Source: Anaerocolumna jejuensis DSM 15929 (GTDB taxonomy: Bacteria; Bacillota; Clostridia; Lachnospirales; Lachnospiraceae). Taken from it: DNA of 64,000 nucleotides. The position numbers were made by a program, and so were the translations under genes. Where the stretch lies: positions 1 to 64,000 of the forward strand of contig NZ_FRAC01000030.1 of the NCBI RefSeq assembly GCF_900142215.1, written 5' to 3'. Position 1 is the first letter of the stretch. Every line of letters begins with the position of its first letter. Positions 50,067 through 58,797 of the stretch are shown here, one piece after another. The notes beneath the pieces were generated by a model that worked only from the letters and a program-made list of their open reading frames with translations, was not told the DNA's origin and did not search any database.

Positions 50067-51353
50067 ATGTCAGAAGAACGCAAATACCATTTTGAAACTC
50101 TCCAGCTCCATGTAGGCCAGGAACAGCCCGATCCCGCTACCGATGCCCGCTGCGTCCCCATTTACCAGACCTCTTCCTATGTTTTTGCAAACTCAAAGCA
50201 GGCCGCAGGAAGATTCGGTTTAACAGAAGGAGGTAATATTTATTCCCGCCTTGGAAATCCAACTTCCGATGTTTTTGAGCAGAGAATTGCTGCCTTGGAG
50301 GGCGGTGTCGCTGCCCTTGCCACTGCTTCCGGCTCTGCGGCTATTCATTATGCGGTTACCAACATTGCCCACTCAGGTGACCATATCGTTTCTGCCATAA
50401 CCGTTTACGGGGGTACTTATAATCTCTTTGCACATACTTTGGAGGAATACGGCATTACCACAACCTTTGTGGACCCGGATGAGGAAGGCAGCTTTGAGAA
50501 GGCTATTAAGCCCAATACCAAAGCCATCTTTATCGAAAGCCTTGGTAATCCCAACTCCAATATCATTGATATTGCCGCCTTAGCTGAAATTGCCCATAAG
50601 CATAAGCTTCCGCTGATTGTTGACAATACCTTTGCCACCCCTTATCTTCTTCGTCCCATAGAATATGGTGCTGATGTTGTTGTGCATTCTGCCACAAAAT
50701 TTATCGGAGGACATGGAACTGCCATAGGCGGTGTGATTATTGATTCCGGTAAATTTGACTGGGAGGCTTCCGGTAAATTTCCCGGTCTGACAGAGCCCAA
50801 TCCCAGCTATCACGGTGTCAGCTTTACCAAGGCAATGGGCGCTGCCGCTTATGTTACGAAAATCCGCGTCACCCTGATGAGGGATACCGGTGCCTGCCTC
50901 AGCCCCTTCCACTCCTTCCTCTTTTTACAGGGCCTGGAGACTCTCTCCCTCCGCGTGGAACGTCATGTGGAAAACACCTTGAAAATCGTAGAATTTCTGA
51001 CAAAGCATCCCAGGATTGAAAGTGTGAACCACCCTTCCCTTAAGGATAATCCCTATCACGAACTGTATACAAAGTATTTCCCTAACGGCGGAAGCTCTAT
51101 CTTTACCTTTGAGATTAAAGGCGGAGCCAAAGAAGCCATGGAGTTTATTGATAAACTGGAATTATTCTCTCTCCTTGCTAATGTGGCAGATGTAAAATCC
51201 CTTGTAATCCACCCTGCCAGCACCACCCATTCCCAGATGAATGAGGAGGAGCTTTTGGCTTCCGGTATCAAGCCTAATACCATCCGCCTTTCTATCGGAA
51301 CGGAGCATGTAGATGATTTAATCTATGATTTAGGTCAGGCTTTGGGGGAATAG
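50067..51353 (+). CDS. metY: O-acetylhomoserine sulfhydrylase (aminocarboxypropyltransferase)
   Basis: A 428-residue PLP enzyme of the Cys/Met metabolism family. The ATG at 50067 follows AAAGGTGGATACT; a start nine bases upstream is possible. N-terminal FETLQLHVGQEQPDPATDAR and the PLP lysine in VVHSATKFIGGHG are diagnostic, with SRLGNPTSDVFEQRIAALEG before. It makes homocysteine from O-acetylhomoserine and sulfide. It forms an operon with the Rrf2 regulator, probably sensing cysteine status. Confidence 0.93.
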   Translation: MSEERKYHFETLQLHVGQEQPDPATDARCVPIYQTSSYVFANSKQAAGRFGLTEGGNIYSRLGNPTSDVFEQRIAALEGGVAALATASGSAAIHYAVTNIAHSGDHIVSAITVYGGTYNLFAHTLEEYGITTTFVDPDEEGSFEKAIKPNTKAIFIESLGNPNSNIIDIAALAEIAHKHKLPLIVDNTFATPYLLRPIEYGADVVVHSATKFIGGHGTAIGGVIIDSGKFDWEASGKFPGLTEPNPSYHGVSFTKAMGAAAYVTKIRVTLMRDTGACLSPFHSFLFLQGLETLSLRVERHVENTLKIVEFLTKHPRIESVNHPSLKDNPYHELYTKYFPNGGSSIFTFEIKGGAKEAMEFIDKLELFSLLANVADVKSLVIHPASTTHSQMNEEELLASGIKPNTIRLSIGTEHVDDLIYDLGQALGE

Positions 51354-51390
51354 CTGAAAGCAAAAACTACCATATTATTGTAAAATTCAA

Positions 51391-51419
51391 TTGAAAATGA
51401 CTACTGGATAAGTTATACT
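51391..51419 (+). promoter_or_regulatory. Promoter of the secreted-protein gene
   Basis: TTGAAA, 17 bases, TATACT, 36 bases before the ATG at 51456. Confidence 0.8.
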
Positions 51420-51455
51420 AATTTTACAAAATATAGGTAAAGGAAGAAATTTATT

Positions 51456-52151
51456 ATGAAAAAGAAAAATTTGATTTGTTTGACCACATTATCGCTAATA
51501 TTGATTATGTTATTTGTTTCTATACCAATAACTACAGTATGCGCAAGTAATTACGACCAAAAACACTTAATTGCCAAAAACGCAAAAGAAAATATTTATC
51601 TTTATTATGATAAAGAATCAGATGGCATGTATAAAGGGTTTTATTTAAAGTCCGGCAGCAAAGTCAAGCATTTCGATTGGGAGAGTTCAACCAGCTCAAG
51701 TGCTGTTATCAGCGTTAGTGCACTAAAAGGTAATTATATTGCAGTAATCTGTACAACAGGAACAGGCTCAGGTGTCCACACAGAAAATTTATATATATTG
51801 AACAAAAAGACATTAAAAGAATTAAAAATTGAAAATCCATTAGATGTACTGAAGGACAATGTCATTTCGAAGATTGATGCTCCCGTTGTTAAAATAAAAA
51901 TTGATAATAATACCTGGACTTCAACTTGTCCGGATACTGAACTATCCCATTTTTTTAATACTGTCGGCTATGAATCAATAATACAATATGACCTTCAGGA
52001 TACTTATTTTACAGTTACTCTTCCAGCTCAGGTGGCACCTGCTTTCTTTATCGGAGAATTTAAATTGACTTATAAATGGAAATCAAAAAGTTCTACCTTT
52101 ATTCCAACTGCAATAAATTTTAACTTTGAGGATGCTGCAGTAAAATACTAA
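51456..52151 (+). CDS. Secreted protein of unknown function
   Basis: A 231-residue protein with AAAGGAAG upstream. Signal peptide residues 1-30 (LICLTTLSLILIMLFVSIPI, cleavage after CASA-type VCAS). The mature part is beta-rich, with YNYD-like strands (NIYLYYDKESDGMYKGFYLK) and no catalytic motif. I recognise no family. It has its own promoter and terminator, so it is a single-gene unit. Confidence 0.7.
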   Translation: MKKKNLICLTTLSLILIMLFVSIPITTVCASNYDQKHLIAKNAKENIYLYYDKESDGMYKGFYLKSGSKVKHFDWESSTSSSAVISVSALKGNYIAVICTTGTGSGVHTENLYILNKKTLKELKIENPLDVLKDNVISKIDAPVVKIKIDNNTWTSTCPDTELSHFFNTVGYESIIQYDLQDTYFTVTLPAQVAPAFFIGEFKLTYKWKSKSSTFIPTAINFNFEDAAVKY

Positions 52152-52187
52152 AAAATTATTGGGTACCGCATTTCTTCCGGAACTAAT

Positions 52188-52237
52188 AAGAAGCTTCTGC
52201 CCTTCCTTCTCTCAGGAAAAACAGGAAGCTTCTTTTT
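52188..52237 (+). terminator. Terminator after the secreted-protein gene
   Basis: AGAAGCTTC and GAAGCTTCT stems around a CTTCC..GGAAA inner pairing, followed by TTTTTTAA. Confidence 0.82.
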
Positions 52238-52246
52238 TAATGGACG

Positions 52247-53062
52247 TCATGGTGTAATATCGGTTGTCTTATCCTTAATGACATCATAAAGATAAATCCT
52301 GTTGCCATCCGTTGCCACATAATAAAAGCCTGCAGCGGTATCCTTTAAGTCTCCTTTTTCATAAGCACTGATTCCATAGCATTCTTTGCCTTTAATAGTG
52401 GAAAGCCAATCATCATAGATAATTGTATATTCTGTCAGAGCTTTTGATAAGCCCAAGGTCTTATGGGAAATTTTTTCCAGCTTCTGAAGGGCAGCTTCTT
52501 TTGTAATTTCTTTCTTATTCTTAGATACTTTTGAATTCTGAGAGCTTCCGGATTTCTTATACAGAGGATGCTTTTTAATGGAGGCGGTGGTCCCGTCACT
52601 GCCATAGCACATTACCTTACCGGAGGTTTTATCTACAATAATATTCGGTGAAATGACCTTGCCTTCATCACTGACCTGAAAGATATAATAAATCCTGTCA
52701 TCGACATTCAAATGGTCATCCAGGAGCTCATAGTAATAGCTCTCATCCACCAGTGCCTTCCTGATTCTGTCAGTAGCCTCTTCCTCTGTCAGCTCCTCCT
52801 TTTTGCCTTCCTCATTCTCTTCCTTCTCATCCTCTTTAACTTCAGACTCCGGCTCTTTTCCGCCCTCTTTTGTCACGGATGGAGAAGGGGCCTCTGTAGG
52901 CGTGGGGGTCACTTCCTTTGTTATCTCCGGAGTTACGGTAATGGTGGGGCTTGTGGTTACTGTTTCCTCTACCGGTTTATCTTTTTCCTTCTTATGGCAG
53001 GCTGCCAGAACAGCTATCATCATTACAATGCCAAGGAATAACGTAATTCTTCTGAGTCTCAT
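52247..53062 (-). CDS. Lipoprotein with Thr/Pro/Glu-rich linker
   Basis: A 271-residue lipoprotein with lipobox LAAC (Cys22). Residues 30-95 are a low-complexity linker of TVTPEITKEVTPTPTEAPSP followed by a Glu/Lys-rich stretch. The C-terminal domain has two similar halves (EEEATDRIRKALVDESYYYE and KEAALQKLEKISHKTLGL), a YPEB/PepSY-like arrangement. Function unknown. It follows the nucleoid-associated gene on the same strand by 22 bases. Confidence 0.72.
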   Translation of the reverse strand: MRLRRITLFLGIVMMIAVLAACHKKEKDKPVEETVTTSPTITVTPEITKEVTPTPTEAPSPSVTKEGGKEPESEVKEDEKEENEEGKKEELTEEEATDRIRKALVDESYYYELLDDHLNVDDRIYYIFQVSDEGKVISPNIIVDKTSGKVMCYGSDGTTASIKKHPLYKKSGSSQNSKVSKNKKEITKEAALQKLEKISHKTLGLSKALTEYTIIYDDWLSTIKGKECYGISAYEKGDLKDTAAGFYYVATDGNRIYLYDVIKDKTTDITP

Positions 53063-53084
53063 TCTGCTACCTCCAGCTTGTCTA

Positions 53085-54095
53085 TTACTTACTTGTAATA
53101 GAATTAATATTTTTAATCAAAACGGATATGGAACCGTCAGGATTATTGATAAATTCAACATTGTTCTTATCATTATACTGCTCCATTGGAATATTTATCT
53201 CAATCCCGGTATCCGTAGTCAGATACTGCTTTTCAAATTTTTTTGTGGTCTGTTTGTTGACAGGCTTTACTTCCTCTGTTTCCAGATTGTATTTTTTAAG
53301 TTTTTCGTTGAATTCCTCTTTCATTTCCGCCTGTTCGCCAAAGAGCTTTTCACTGACATTTTCCACGCTGATGGCTCCCTGGTTGGTAAATTCCTCATGG
53401 ATAACTGATTTTATTTCCATTGCCTTATCAAAATCATCTCCATAATACTTCTCCTGCACCTGCTCTACGGCCTTTGTTATAATATTCAGCTTGCTCTTTT
53501 GGGACAGCTCCGTAGCACACTCTAAAAACATAGCAGAGAGATAATTGGCCTTCACTCCGTTTATTTCGTATTTGCGCTCTACCAGCTGAAGAGTGAAATC
53601 CTGCAGATTTATCAGTACTGCTTCAGAAAGTCTTGCACCTTCCGAGGGCAAGGTTACCTTCTGCTTGATAATATCGTTATAGTTGACTCCCTCCTGGGAA
53701 TAGGCGTAGTGAATATATGTTTCCTTATAATTCATCTTTAAAAGGGCAAGATAAGGGGTACTGTCCGTCTGATAGGTAACTATAAAGAAATCCCCAGGCG
53801 GAATGGTGATATTCTGGTTCATTATGGTATATAGAAAGCCAGACATCTCCTGACTTGCAGGAATGATATCCTCCTCCCGAAAGCTTTTCATACATTTGTA
53901 CATAAAGCCCTCTTCGTCATTAAAACGGCAGTGCTTCTTATCATCACTGACAGCTATCTTGTAAATATGCCCCCGCAGGAAGTCATTCAGGTCCGGTCCC
54001 AGCTCCAGAAGCTGATCGGAAAATACCGGCATCCCTATGGTAGAATCCAGTATATGTACAATGGCATTACGTATAATGATATCATCACGTTCCAT
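53085..54095 (-). CDS. Nucleoid-associated protein, NdpA/YejK family
   Basis: A 336-residue cytoplasmic protein. N-terminal IIIRNAIVHILDSTIGMPVF and a later SAMFLECATELSQKSKLNII fit the NA37/YejK family. Family members bind DNA in E. coli, and in Gram-positives they are sometimes carried near mobile elements. It starts four bases after the HAD gene stop. No enzyme motif. Confidence 0.85.
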   Translation of the reverse strand: MERDDIIIRNAIVHILDSTIGMPVFSDQLLELGPDLNDFLRGHIYKIAVSDDKKHCRFNDEEGFMYKCMKSFREEDIIPASQEMSGFLYTIMNQNITIPPGDFFIVTYQTDSTPYLALLKMNYKETYIHYAYSQEGVNYNDIIKQKVTLPSEGARLSEAVLINLQDFTLQLVERKYEINGVKANYLSAMFLECATELSQKSKLNIITKAVEQVQEKYYGDDFDKAMEIKSVIHEEFTNQGAISVENVSEKLFGEQAEMKEEFNEKLKKYNLETEEVKPVNKQTTKKFEKQYLTTDTGIEINIPMEQYNDKNNVEFINNPDGSISVLIKNINSITSK

Positions 54096-54099
54096 AAAA

Positions 54100-54705
54100 T
54101 TAAATTCTCACTCCCAGCTCTCTCAATTCTCCAAGAGCTTTCTCATAATCTGTAAATAAAATTGTATGGAACCCAAACCTTTCCGCACCCTTGATATTTG
54201 CCGCAGAATCATCCAGGAACACGGACTCCTCCGGATTTATGCCATATTTTTGAATGATGGCCTCATAAATTTCTTTCTCCGGCTTGATATGCTTTACTTC
54301 ATAGGATATTACCTGCCCGTCCGCTTCCGGGATAAAGGTGAAATGCTCTCTGGCATAGGCAAAGCTTCCCCCTTCGTAATTGGACAGGAAATAGACCTTA
54401 TAGCCATTTTCCTTTAAGCTCCTGATGAAATTTCTGGAATAGGGATATTCCACAACGGTTTGGGTAAGCTCCTGAAAAAGCTTTCTGATTTCTGTTTCTA
54501 CAGAAGGGTCCAGCTGACAGCAAAGCTTCATGACCTCATCATCTGAAAGCACTCCCCTGTCATGTTCGCCCCAATATTGGGAGAGCACCGTAGCCTTACC
54601 TACCTTTTCTCTTGTTTCATCATCATAGCCGCACTCCTTTAAATAGTCCTCCCATCGAAAGGCTGCTAATACCTGTCCGATATCCAGTATAATAGTCCTG
54701 ATCAT
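54100..54705 (-). CDS. HAD-family hydrolase (HAD-IA, YihX-like)
   Basis: A 201-residue phosphatase-like protein. The ATG at 54705 follows GAGAGGAGAACAG; the longer upstream frame is unsupported. Motif I is IILDIGQVLAAF. The usual DxD second Asp is replaced by Gln, as in YihX-type proteins where the pattern is DxGxV. Motif II is VYFLSNYEGG and motif IV is ESVFLDDSAANIKGAERFG. It probably hydrolyses a sugar phosphate or nucleotide; the substrate is unknown. Confidence 0.87.
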   Translation of the reverse strand: MIRTIILDIGQVLAAFRWEDYLKECGYDDETREKVGKATVLSQYWGEHDRGVLSDDEVMKLCCQLDPSVETEIRKLFQELTQTVVEYPYSRNFIRSLKENGYKVYFLSNYEGGSFAYAREHFTFIPEADGQVISYEVKHIKPEKEIYEAIIQKYGINPEESVFLDDSAANIKGAERFGFHTILFTDYEKALGELRELGVRI

Positions 54706-54794
54706 TCTGTTCTCCTCTCGCTGCCTATTGTTATGTCTGCTTTCCCATTTCCATAAGTTTCTTTTAATATAGGCCATACTTTTGTTTTTTTTAT

Positions 54795-54837
54795 GTCAAG
54801 AGTAAAAATACCTGAAGTGATATTTTTACTCCTGACA
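54795..54837. other. Long hairpin after the ABC-F gene
   Basis: GTCAAGAGTAAAAATA and TATTTTTACTCCTGAC form a stem of about 16 bp. No T-run follows on the minus strand, though T-rich DNA precedes it on the plus strand. Confidence 0.55.
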
Positions 54838-54850
54838 CAGGTAAAGAATT

Positions 54851-56377
54851 TCATTCACTTATAATAAGCCCGTTTTCGGTCAGACGGTAGAGTTTTTCCG
54901 CTACTTCATCCATATATTTTCTGTCGTGGGTAACACTTATGATAGCCCCCTTATAGGAGGTTAACACCCCGCGTATAACAGGGTTTGACAGAGGGCTCAG
55001 ATTTCTTGTAGGCTCATCCAGTATCAATACTTCCACTCCATCTAATATCATCTTAAGAAGAATCAGCTTGGCCTTCTGGCCTCCGCTTAAATCCCCGATG
55101 GTGTGCTCCATCTCATCTCTGGTGAATTTCATACCTCCCATATAAGTAAAGGCTTTGGTGATATCCTCTTTGCTGCCGCTGGTATTCAGGAAATCGATGG
55201 GCCTTTGGCTAAAGTCCAAAACCTCCTCATAATTCTGAGGCATATAGGCTGCCTTTATATCCCTTCTGGCAAGCAGCTCTTCTGCAATCTTTCGAAGCAA
55301 GGTGGTCTTTCCCGTACCGTTATCACCGATAATGGCAATGTGTTCCGGTCCCATAACCCGAAGAAATATATTTTGGGAAAGAATCCGTTCTTCCCCCTTC
55401 ACTCCCACCTTTAATTCCTCCAGGGAAAATTCCAGTATTCTTTTGCCCCTGGGAATATTAATGGTATCCGGAAAATCGTAAAGGATTGCATCCTCCGTAT
55501 CAGGAATCTCAAGAAATTCTTCCCTTTCCTTCTCCAGCCTCTTCTCCTGGGACTTTAGATTCTTCATCTTTTTCTTTAAGAGCCTTCCTCCGGCCGGATT
55601 TCCTCTGGAGATGGTATCCTGCTGGTATTCCACCTTGTCATAAATCTGGCGGAACCGTTCCACCTTATCCTCGTATTCCTCCCTTTGCTTCCTTGCCGTC
55701 ATTTCCTGCTTGTCAAGGGAAGCCAGCCGTTTTGCCTTATATTCCTCATAGGACATGTAGCTGACCGTAATGTGAGGTTCTGTTTTTCTTTTTAATTGCT
55801 CCAAATGAATTATAACATTTGCCGTGCGTTCTATCAAGGTTTCATCATGGGATACATAAAGAACCGGCTTATCGGTTCGGTTAAGAAACTCCTCCAGCCA
55901 GGTCAGGGAAGTAATATCCAGGTCATTGGTGGGCTCATCTAAAAGCAGCACCTCCGGTTCCTCTGACAGCAGCTTTAACAGCTGCAGCTTGACCCGCTCT
56001 CCTCCCGACAGGTTCTGAATAGGGTCCGTAGAGGTAAAAATCATGGGGTCCGGATTAAGGGCCCAGATATTATCATCCCTTATGCTGTAAATATCATTAT
56101 CCTTCAGATATTCTGCAGGACTCATTTTCAGCCACTGTGGATCTGCCTCCTGCTTTAGATACCCGCACCGGATACCTGCTGTTACCTGTCCGCTATAATC
56201 ACAATAATCCTCTATCATTGATCTGTCATAGATAAATTTGAGCAGGGTACTTTTACCGTTGCCTTCTTCTCCTATTATTACTGCTTTATGTCCCCTGTTC
56301 AGGGTAAAATTAAAATCCTTAATAATACATCTGTTATCTTCTCTGTTTGTTATCGTTACATTTCTTATATCCAACAT
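54851..56377 (-). CDS. ABC-F family ATPase, possible ribosomal protection protein
   Basis: A 508-residue soluble protein with two ATP-binding cassettes and no membrane domain. The ATG at 56377 follows GAGGAGAATGTGT; a frame upstream has no site. Cassette 1: IIGEEGNGKSTLLK, LSGGERVKLQLLKLL and LLLDEPTNDLD. Cassette 2: IIGDNGTGKTTLLR, LSGGQKAKLILLKMI and LILDEPTRNLS. Between them is the charged linker typical of ABC-F. These proteins act on the ribosome and many confer antibiotic resistance. The attenuator-like leader upstream supports inducible expression. Confidence 0.9.
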   Translation of the reverse strand: MLDIRNVTITNREDNRCIIKDFNFTLNRGHKAVIIGEEGNGKSTLLKFIYDRSMIEDYCDYSGQVTAGIRCGYLKQEADPQWLKMSPAEYLKDNDIYSIRDDNIWALNPDPMIFTSTDPIQNLSGGERVKLQLLKLLSEEPEVLLLDEPTNDLDITSLTWLEEFLNRTDKPVLYVSHDETLIERTANVIIHLEQLKRKTEPHITVSYMSYEEYKAKRLASLDKQEMTARKQREEYEDKVERFRQIYDKVEYQQDTISRGNPAGGRLLKKKMKNLKSQEKRLEKEREEFLEIPDTEDAILYDFPDTINIPRGKRILEFSLEELKVGVKGEERILSQNIFLRVMGPEHIAIIGDNGTGKTTLLRKIAEELLARRDIKAAYMPQNYEEVLDFSQRPIDFLNTSGSKEDITKAFTYMGGMKFTRDEMEHTIGDLSGGQKAKLILLKMILDGVEVLILDEPTRNLSPLSNPVIRGVLTSYKGAIISVTHDRKYMDEVAEKLYRLTENGLIISE

Positions 56378-56724
56378 ACACATTCTCCTCTCAATTATCC
56401 GCTGCCAATGTGCACTCCAATAATAAAATAAGCTTCTTCCTGTTTTGGGGCAATAAAAAAACACCTTCCTTGTGGAAAATGTTTACCGGCTGAATTTATT
56501 CAATTATAAATCTTGCTTAAAAAGGGACACACCCTTCCGGCCTGGCTGTAATAAAGCCTCTTATATGCACATTGCAAAATTATCAGGCAGTAATAAACAT
56601 TCCGTATAAAAATAGTTATTCAATTGTATAGAATTGAATGTTCTGCTCATTTCTTATTCACACGGAATACTCCTGTCTGGAGATATTCTTATCCTTTCTG
56701 ATATTGTTTACATAAGCTTACAAC
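56378..56724 (-). promoter_or_regulatory. Leader of the ABC-F gene with attenuator
   Basis: About 345 transcribed bases precede the gene, holding a short frame (MSRTFNSIQLNNYFY, 30 codons, about 56650-56560) with a poor ribosome-binding site, and a terminator just before the gene. Such leaders in ABC-F genes respond to ribosome-stalling drugs. Mechanism here is inferred. Confidence 0.5.
56452..56484 (-). terminator. Attenuator terminator in the ABC-F leader
   Basis: ACATTTTCC, loop ACAA, GGAAGGTGT, then TTTTTTT on the minus strand, ending about 75 bases before the ABC-F start codon. Confidence 0.7.
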
Positions 56725-56730
56725 AAGGCT

Positions 56731-56759
56731 ATTGTAGCATACTGCGTTTTGTTAGTCAA
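56731..56759 (-). promoter_or_regulatory. Promoter of the ABC-F leader
   Basis: TTGACT, 17 bases, TACAAT on the minus strand. Confidence 0.82.
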
Positions 56760-56826
56760 ATGGAAAATAGCTATAGTTGTATGGAAAATAGTATATGGAA
56801 ATGCAAATTTTGATATATGGAAAATG

Positions 56827-56880
56827 CAGCACCTTTCTGAATAGGTTTGGTATAAACCAATGAAGTCAAAAAGGTGCTGT
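56827..56880 (-). terminator. Terminator-like hairpin after the GH13 gene
   Basis: CAGCACCTTT and AAAGGTGCTG enclose an inner TTGGTTTATACCAA hairpin. The T-run is weak (CATTTTCC). Confidence 0.6.
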
Positions 56881-56898
56881 TTCCAGATATTCGTGGCT

Positions 56899-58755
56899 TT
56901 ACTTATTTTCTAAGGAAAACAGTCTGTAATCATAAGATGTAAGCGCAATACTTTTTTCAAGTTGAATTCTGTTCCCGGTCATTAAGTCTATGCCGGCAGT
57001 TCCCTGTAAGTCTTCCGGTAAATCCAGTACTCCCGGGCTTTCTTCGTTGTGCAGAAGGACATACAGTGATTCTTCGGGAGTTGTTTTTTTATACAGCAAG
57101 GTATCCATGGAAGTATTCAGATCTATCCATTGAAAGTTCTCTGTCCGGAAACTCTCCTTTTCTTTTCTTAGACCTACAAGCTTTCGGATAACATTATATA
57201 AGTCCCTATTCTGCCTGCTCTCATCCCAGATCATACACTGCCTGTTGCTGTGTTCACCGCCGCCCATTCCAATCTCACTGCCATAATAGATGCAGGGAGA
57301 TCCGGGAAAGGTCAGGAGAAATACATAGGCAAGCTTTACGATATCCTGATTGCCCTGTACTACCTGGAGGATTCGTTCCGTATCATGGCTGTCCAACAGG
57401 TTGAACAGGTTCTTTGTAATATGCCTGGGATAGTCTGCCAGCAGCCTGCTGACCGCTGCTTTGAATTCCTCCCCATGGATTTTCATTTCATTCCCTTTAT
57501 CTGTTCCGAAAAAATTCCATACAGGTGTGCTGAATTCATAGTTCATTACTCCGTCAAACTGGTCCCCCTGCAGCCAGGGATAGGAATTATCCCAGTTTTC
57601 ACCCAAAATATAGACCTCGGGATCAATGGACTTAACAGTCTTTCGGAATGCCCGCCAGAAATCATGCGATATTTCATTCGACACATCCAGCCTCCAGCCA
57701 TCGATATGGTACTCCTCAATCCAGTAAGCCGCTACCTTAAGCAGATACTCTCTGGCAATGGGATTTCCCGTATTCCACTTTGGCATGGTCTGGGCATAGG
57801 CAAAGGTCCGGTAGTTGAGCAATTCTTTGGGACACTCCGCCGGAAGTCCGTCAATCAGTTCTCCGCTATATAAGGGTTTTTCCGGGTCCAGGATATAAAA
57901 ACAGTCAAAGTACCTGGAATGTACGCCATTCTTGAGGACATCCTGCCAAAAGGGATGATAAAATCCGCAATGGTTAAATACCGCATCCAGCATTACCTTT
58001 ATTCCACGCTTATGGGCTTCTTCTACCAGACGTCCAAATATGTCATTGTCACCAAATTCCGGATCGATCTTAAAATAATCCGTTGTATCGTATTTATGAG
58101 AACTAGGTGATTCAAAAATTGGGTTCAGATATATTCCGTTAAATCCGGATTCTTTGATGTAATCAAGCTTTTCTATAATTCCTTCCAGATTTCCCCCGAA
58201 TTTCTTATGATAGCCATCCTGGGCATCACTTCCCCATGGCAGGACATCCCTTCCGTCCTCCGGCGTCCCGTTACAGAAGCGTTCCGGGAATACCTGATAC
58301 CAAACAGTATCAGCTACCCAGTCCGGAGCCTTGTATAGATCCTCTTCATTGATATAGGGGTAATTATAATAGTTTCCCAGGTTATACAAAACGCTGTCAG
58401 CTTCCTTATAGGGAATCCAGTACCGGCTTCCTATGATATAAGTTTCCGTTTCCCCGGTAACAATAAAGCAATATTTTGTTCTTTTCCACTTTATATCCGG
58501 TATCTCCGCAAACCAGCAGTCATGGGTCGCTGTTACCTGCTCCTTTTCCATGGTAATCTGTATGACAGAGCTTTTGTCAAAATCATATATTGGTGTCCCG
58601 TCTCCCCTGGGTATCCAATTAAAGGGATCAACAGCCAGTACTTTTACTTCCTTCACTTCGCCTTTGGCTGTTTTCAGCCTGAGATGCAAAGTATTTTCAT
58701 CATAGGCATAGGACAGTGCACTTTTGGGTTCATGTATTATGGATGAAAATATCAT
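56899..58755 (-). CDS. GH13 alpha-glycosidase (neopullulanase / cyclomaltodextrinase type)
   Basis: A 618-residue cytosolic enzyme with GAGAGGAAAG upstream. Residues 1-140 form the CBM34-type N-terminal domain typical of the neopullulanase subfamily. The catalytic barrel has Asp357 (nucleophile, DGWRLDVSN), Glu386 (ILGENWDN) and Asp458 (LLDSHDTER), all intact. It degrades imported maltodextrins or cyclodextrins. It is the last gene of the transporter operon. Confidence 0.93.
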   Translation of the reverse strand: MIFSSIIHEPKSALSYAYDENTLHLRLKTAKGEVKEVKVLAVDPFNWIPRGDGTPIYDFDKSSVIQITMEKEQVTATHDCWFAEIPDIKWKRTKYCFIVTGETETYIIGSRYWIPYKEADSVLYNLGNYYNYPYINEEDLYKAPDWVADTVWYQVFPERFCNGTPEDGRDVLPWGSDAQDGYHKKFGGNLEGIIEKLDYIKESGFNGIYLNPIFESPSSHKYDTTDYFKIDPEFGDNDIFGRLVEEAHKRGIKVMLDAVFNHCGFYHPFWQDVLKNGVHSRYFDCFYILDPEKPLYSGELIDGLPAECPKELLNYRTFAYAQTMPKWNTGNPIAREYLLKVAAYWIEEYHIDGWRLDVSNEISHDFWRAFRKTVKSIDPEVYILGENWDNSYPWLQGDQFDGVMNYEFSTPVWNFFGTDKGNEMKIHGEEFKAAVSRLLADYPRHITKNLFNLLDSHDTERILQVVQGNQDIVKLAYVFLLTFPGSPCIYYGSEIGMGGGEHSNRQCMIWDESRQNRDLYNVIRKLVGLRKEKESFRTENFQWIDLNTSMDTLLYKKTTPEESLYVLLHNEESPGVLDLPEDLQGTAGIDLMTGNRIQLEKSIALTSYDYRLFSLENK

Positions 58756-58797
58756 AGCACTTTCCTCTCTTTATTCTTTTCTTCGTATTTACTGCTT

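Noticed and set aside
52803..53408. 201-codon plus-strand frame opposite the lipoprotein and nucleoid-associated genes
   Set aside because: It is complementary to the low-complexity linker of the lipoprotein and to a well-supported gene. No ribosome-binding site.
56760..56830. Repeated TATGGAAAAT units, considered as a CRISPR or iteron array
   Set aside because: Units are short, irregularly spaced and few; no spacers or Cas genes. Treated as simple repetition between terminator and promoter.
57250..57873. 207-codon plus-strand frame opposite the GH13 gene
   Set aside because: It lies wholly within a gene with intact catalytic motifs and has no independent support.
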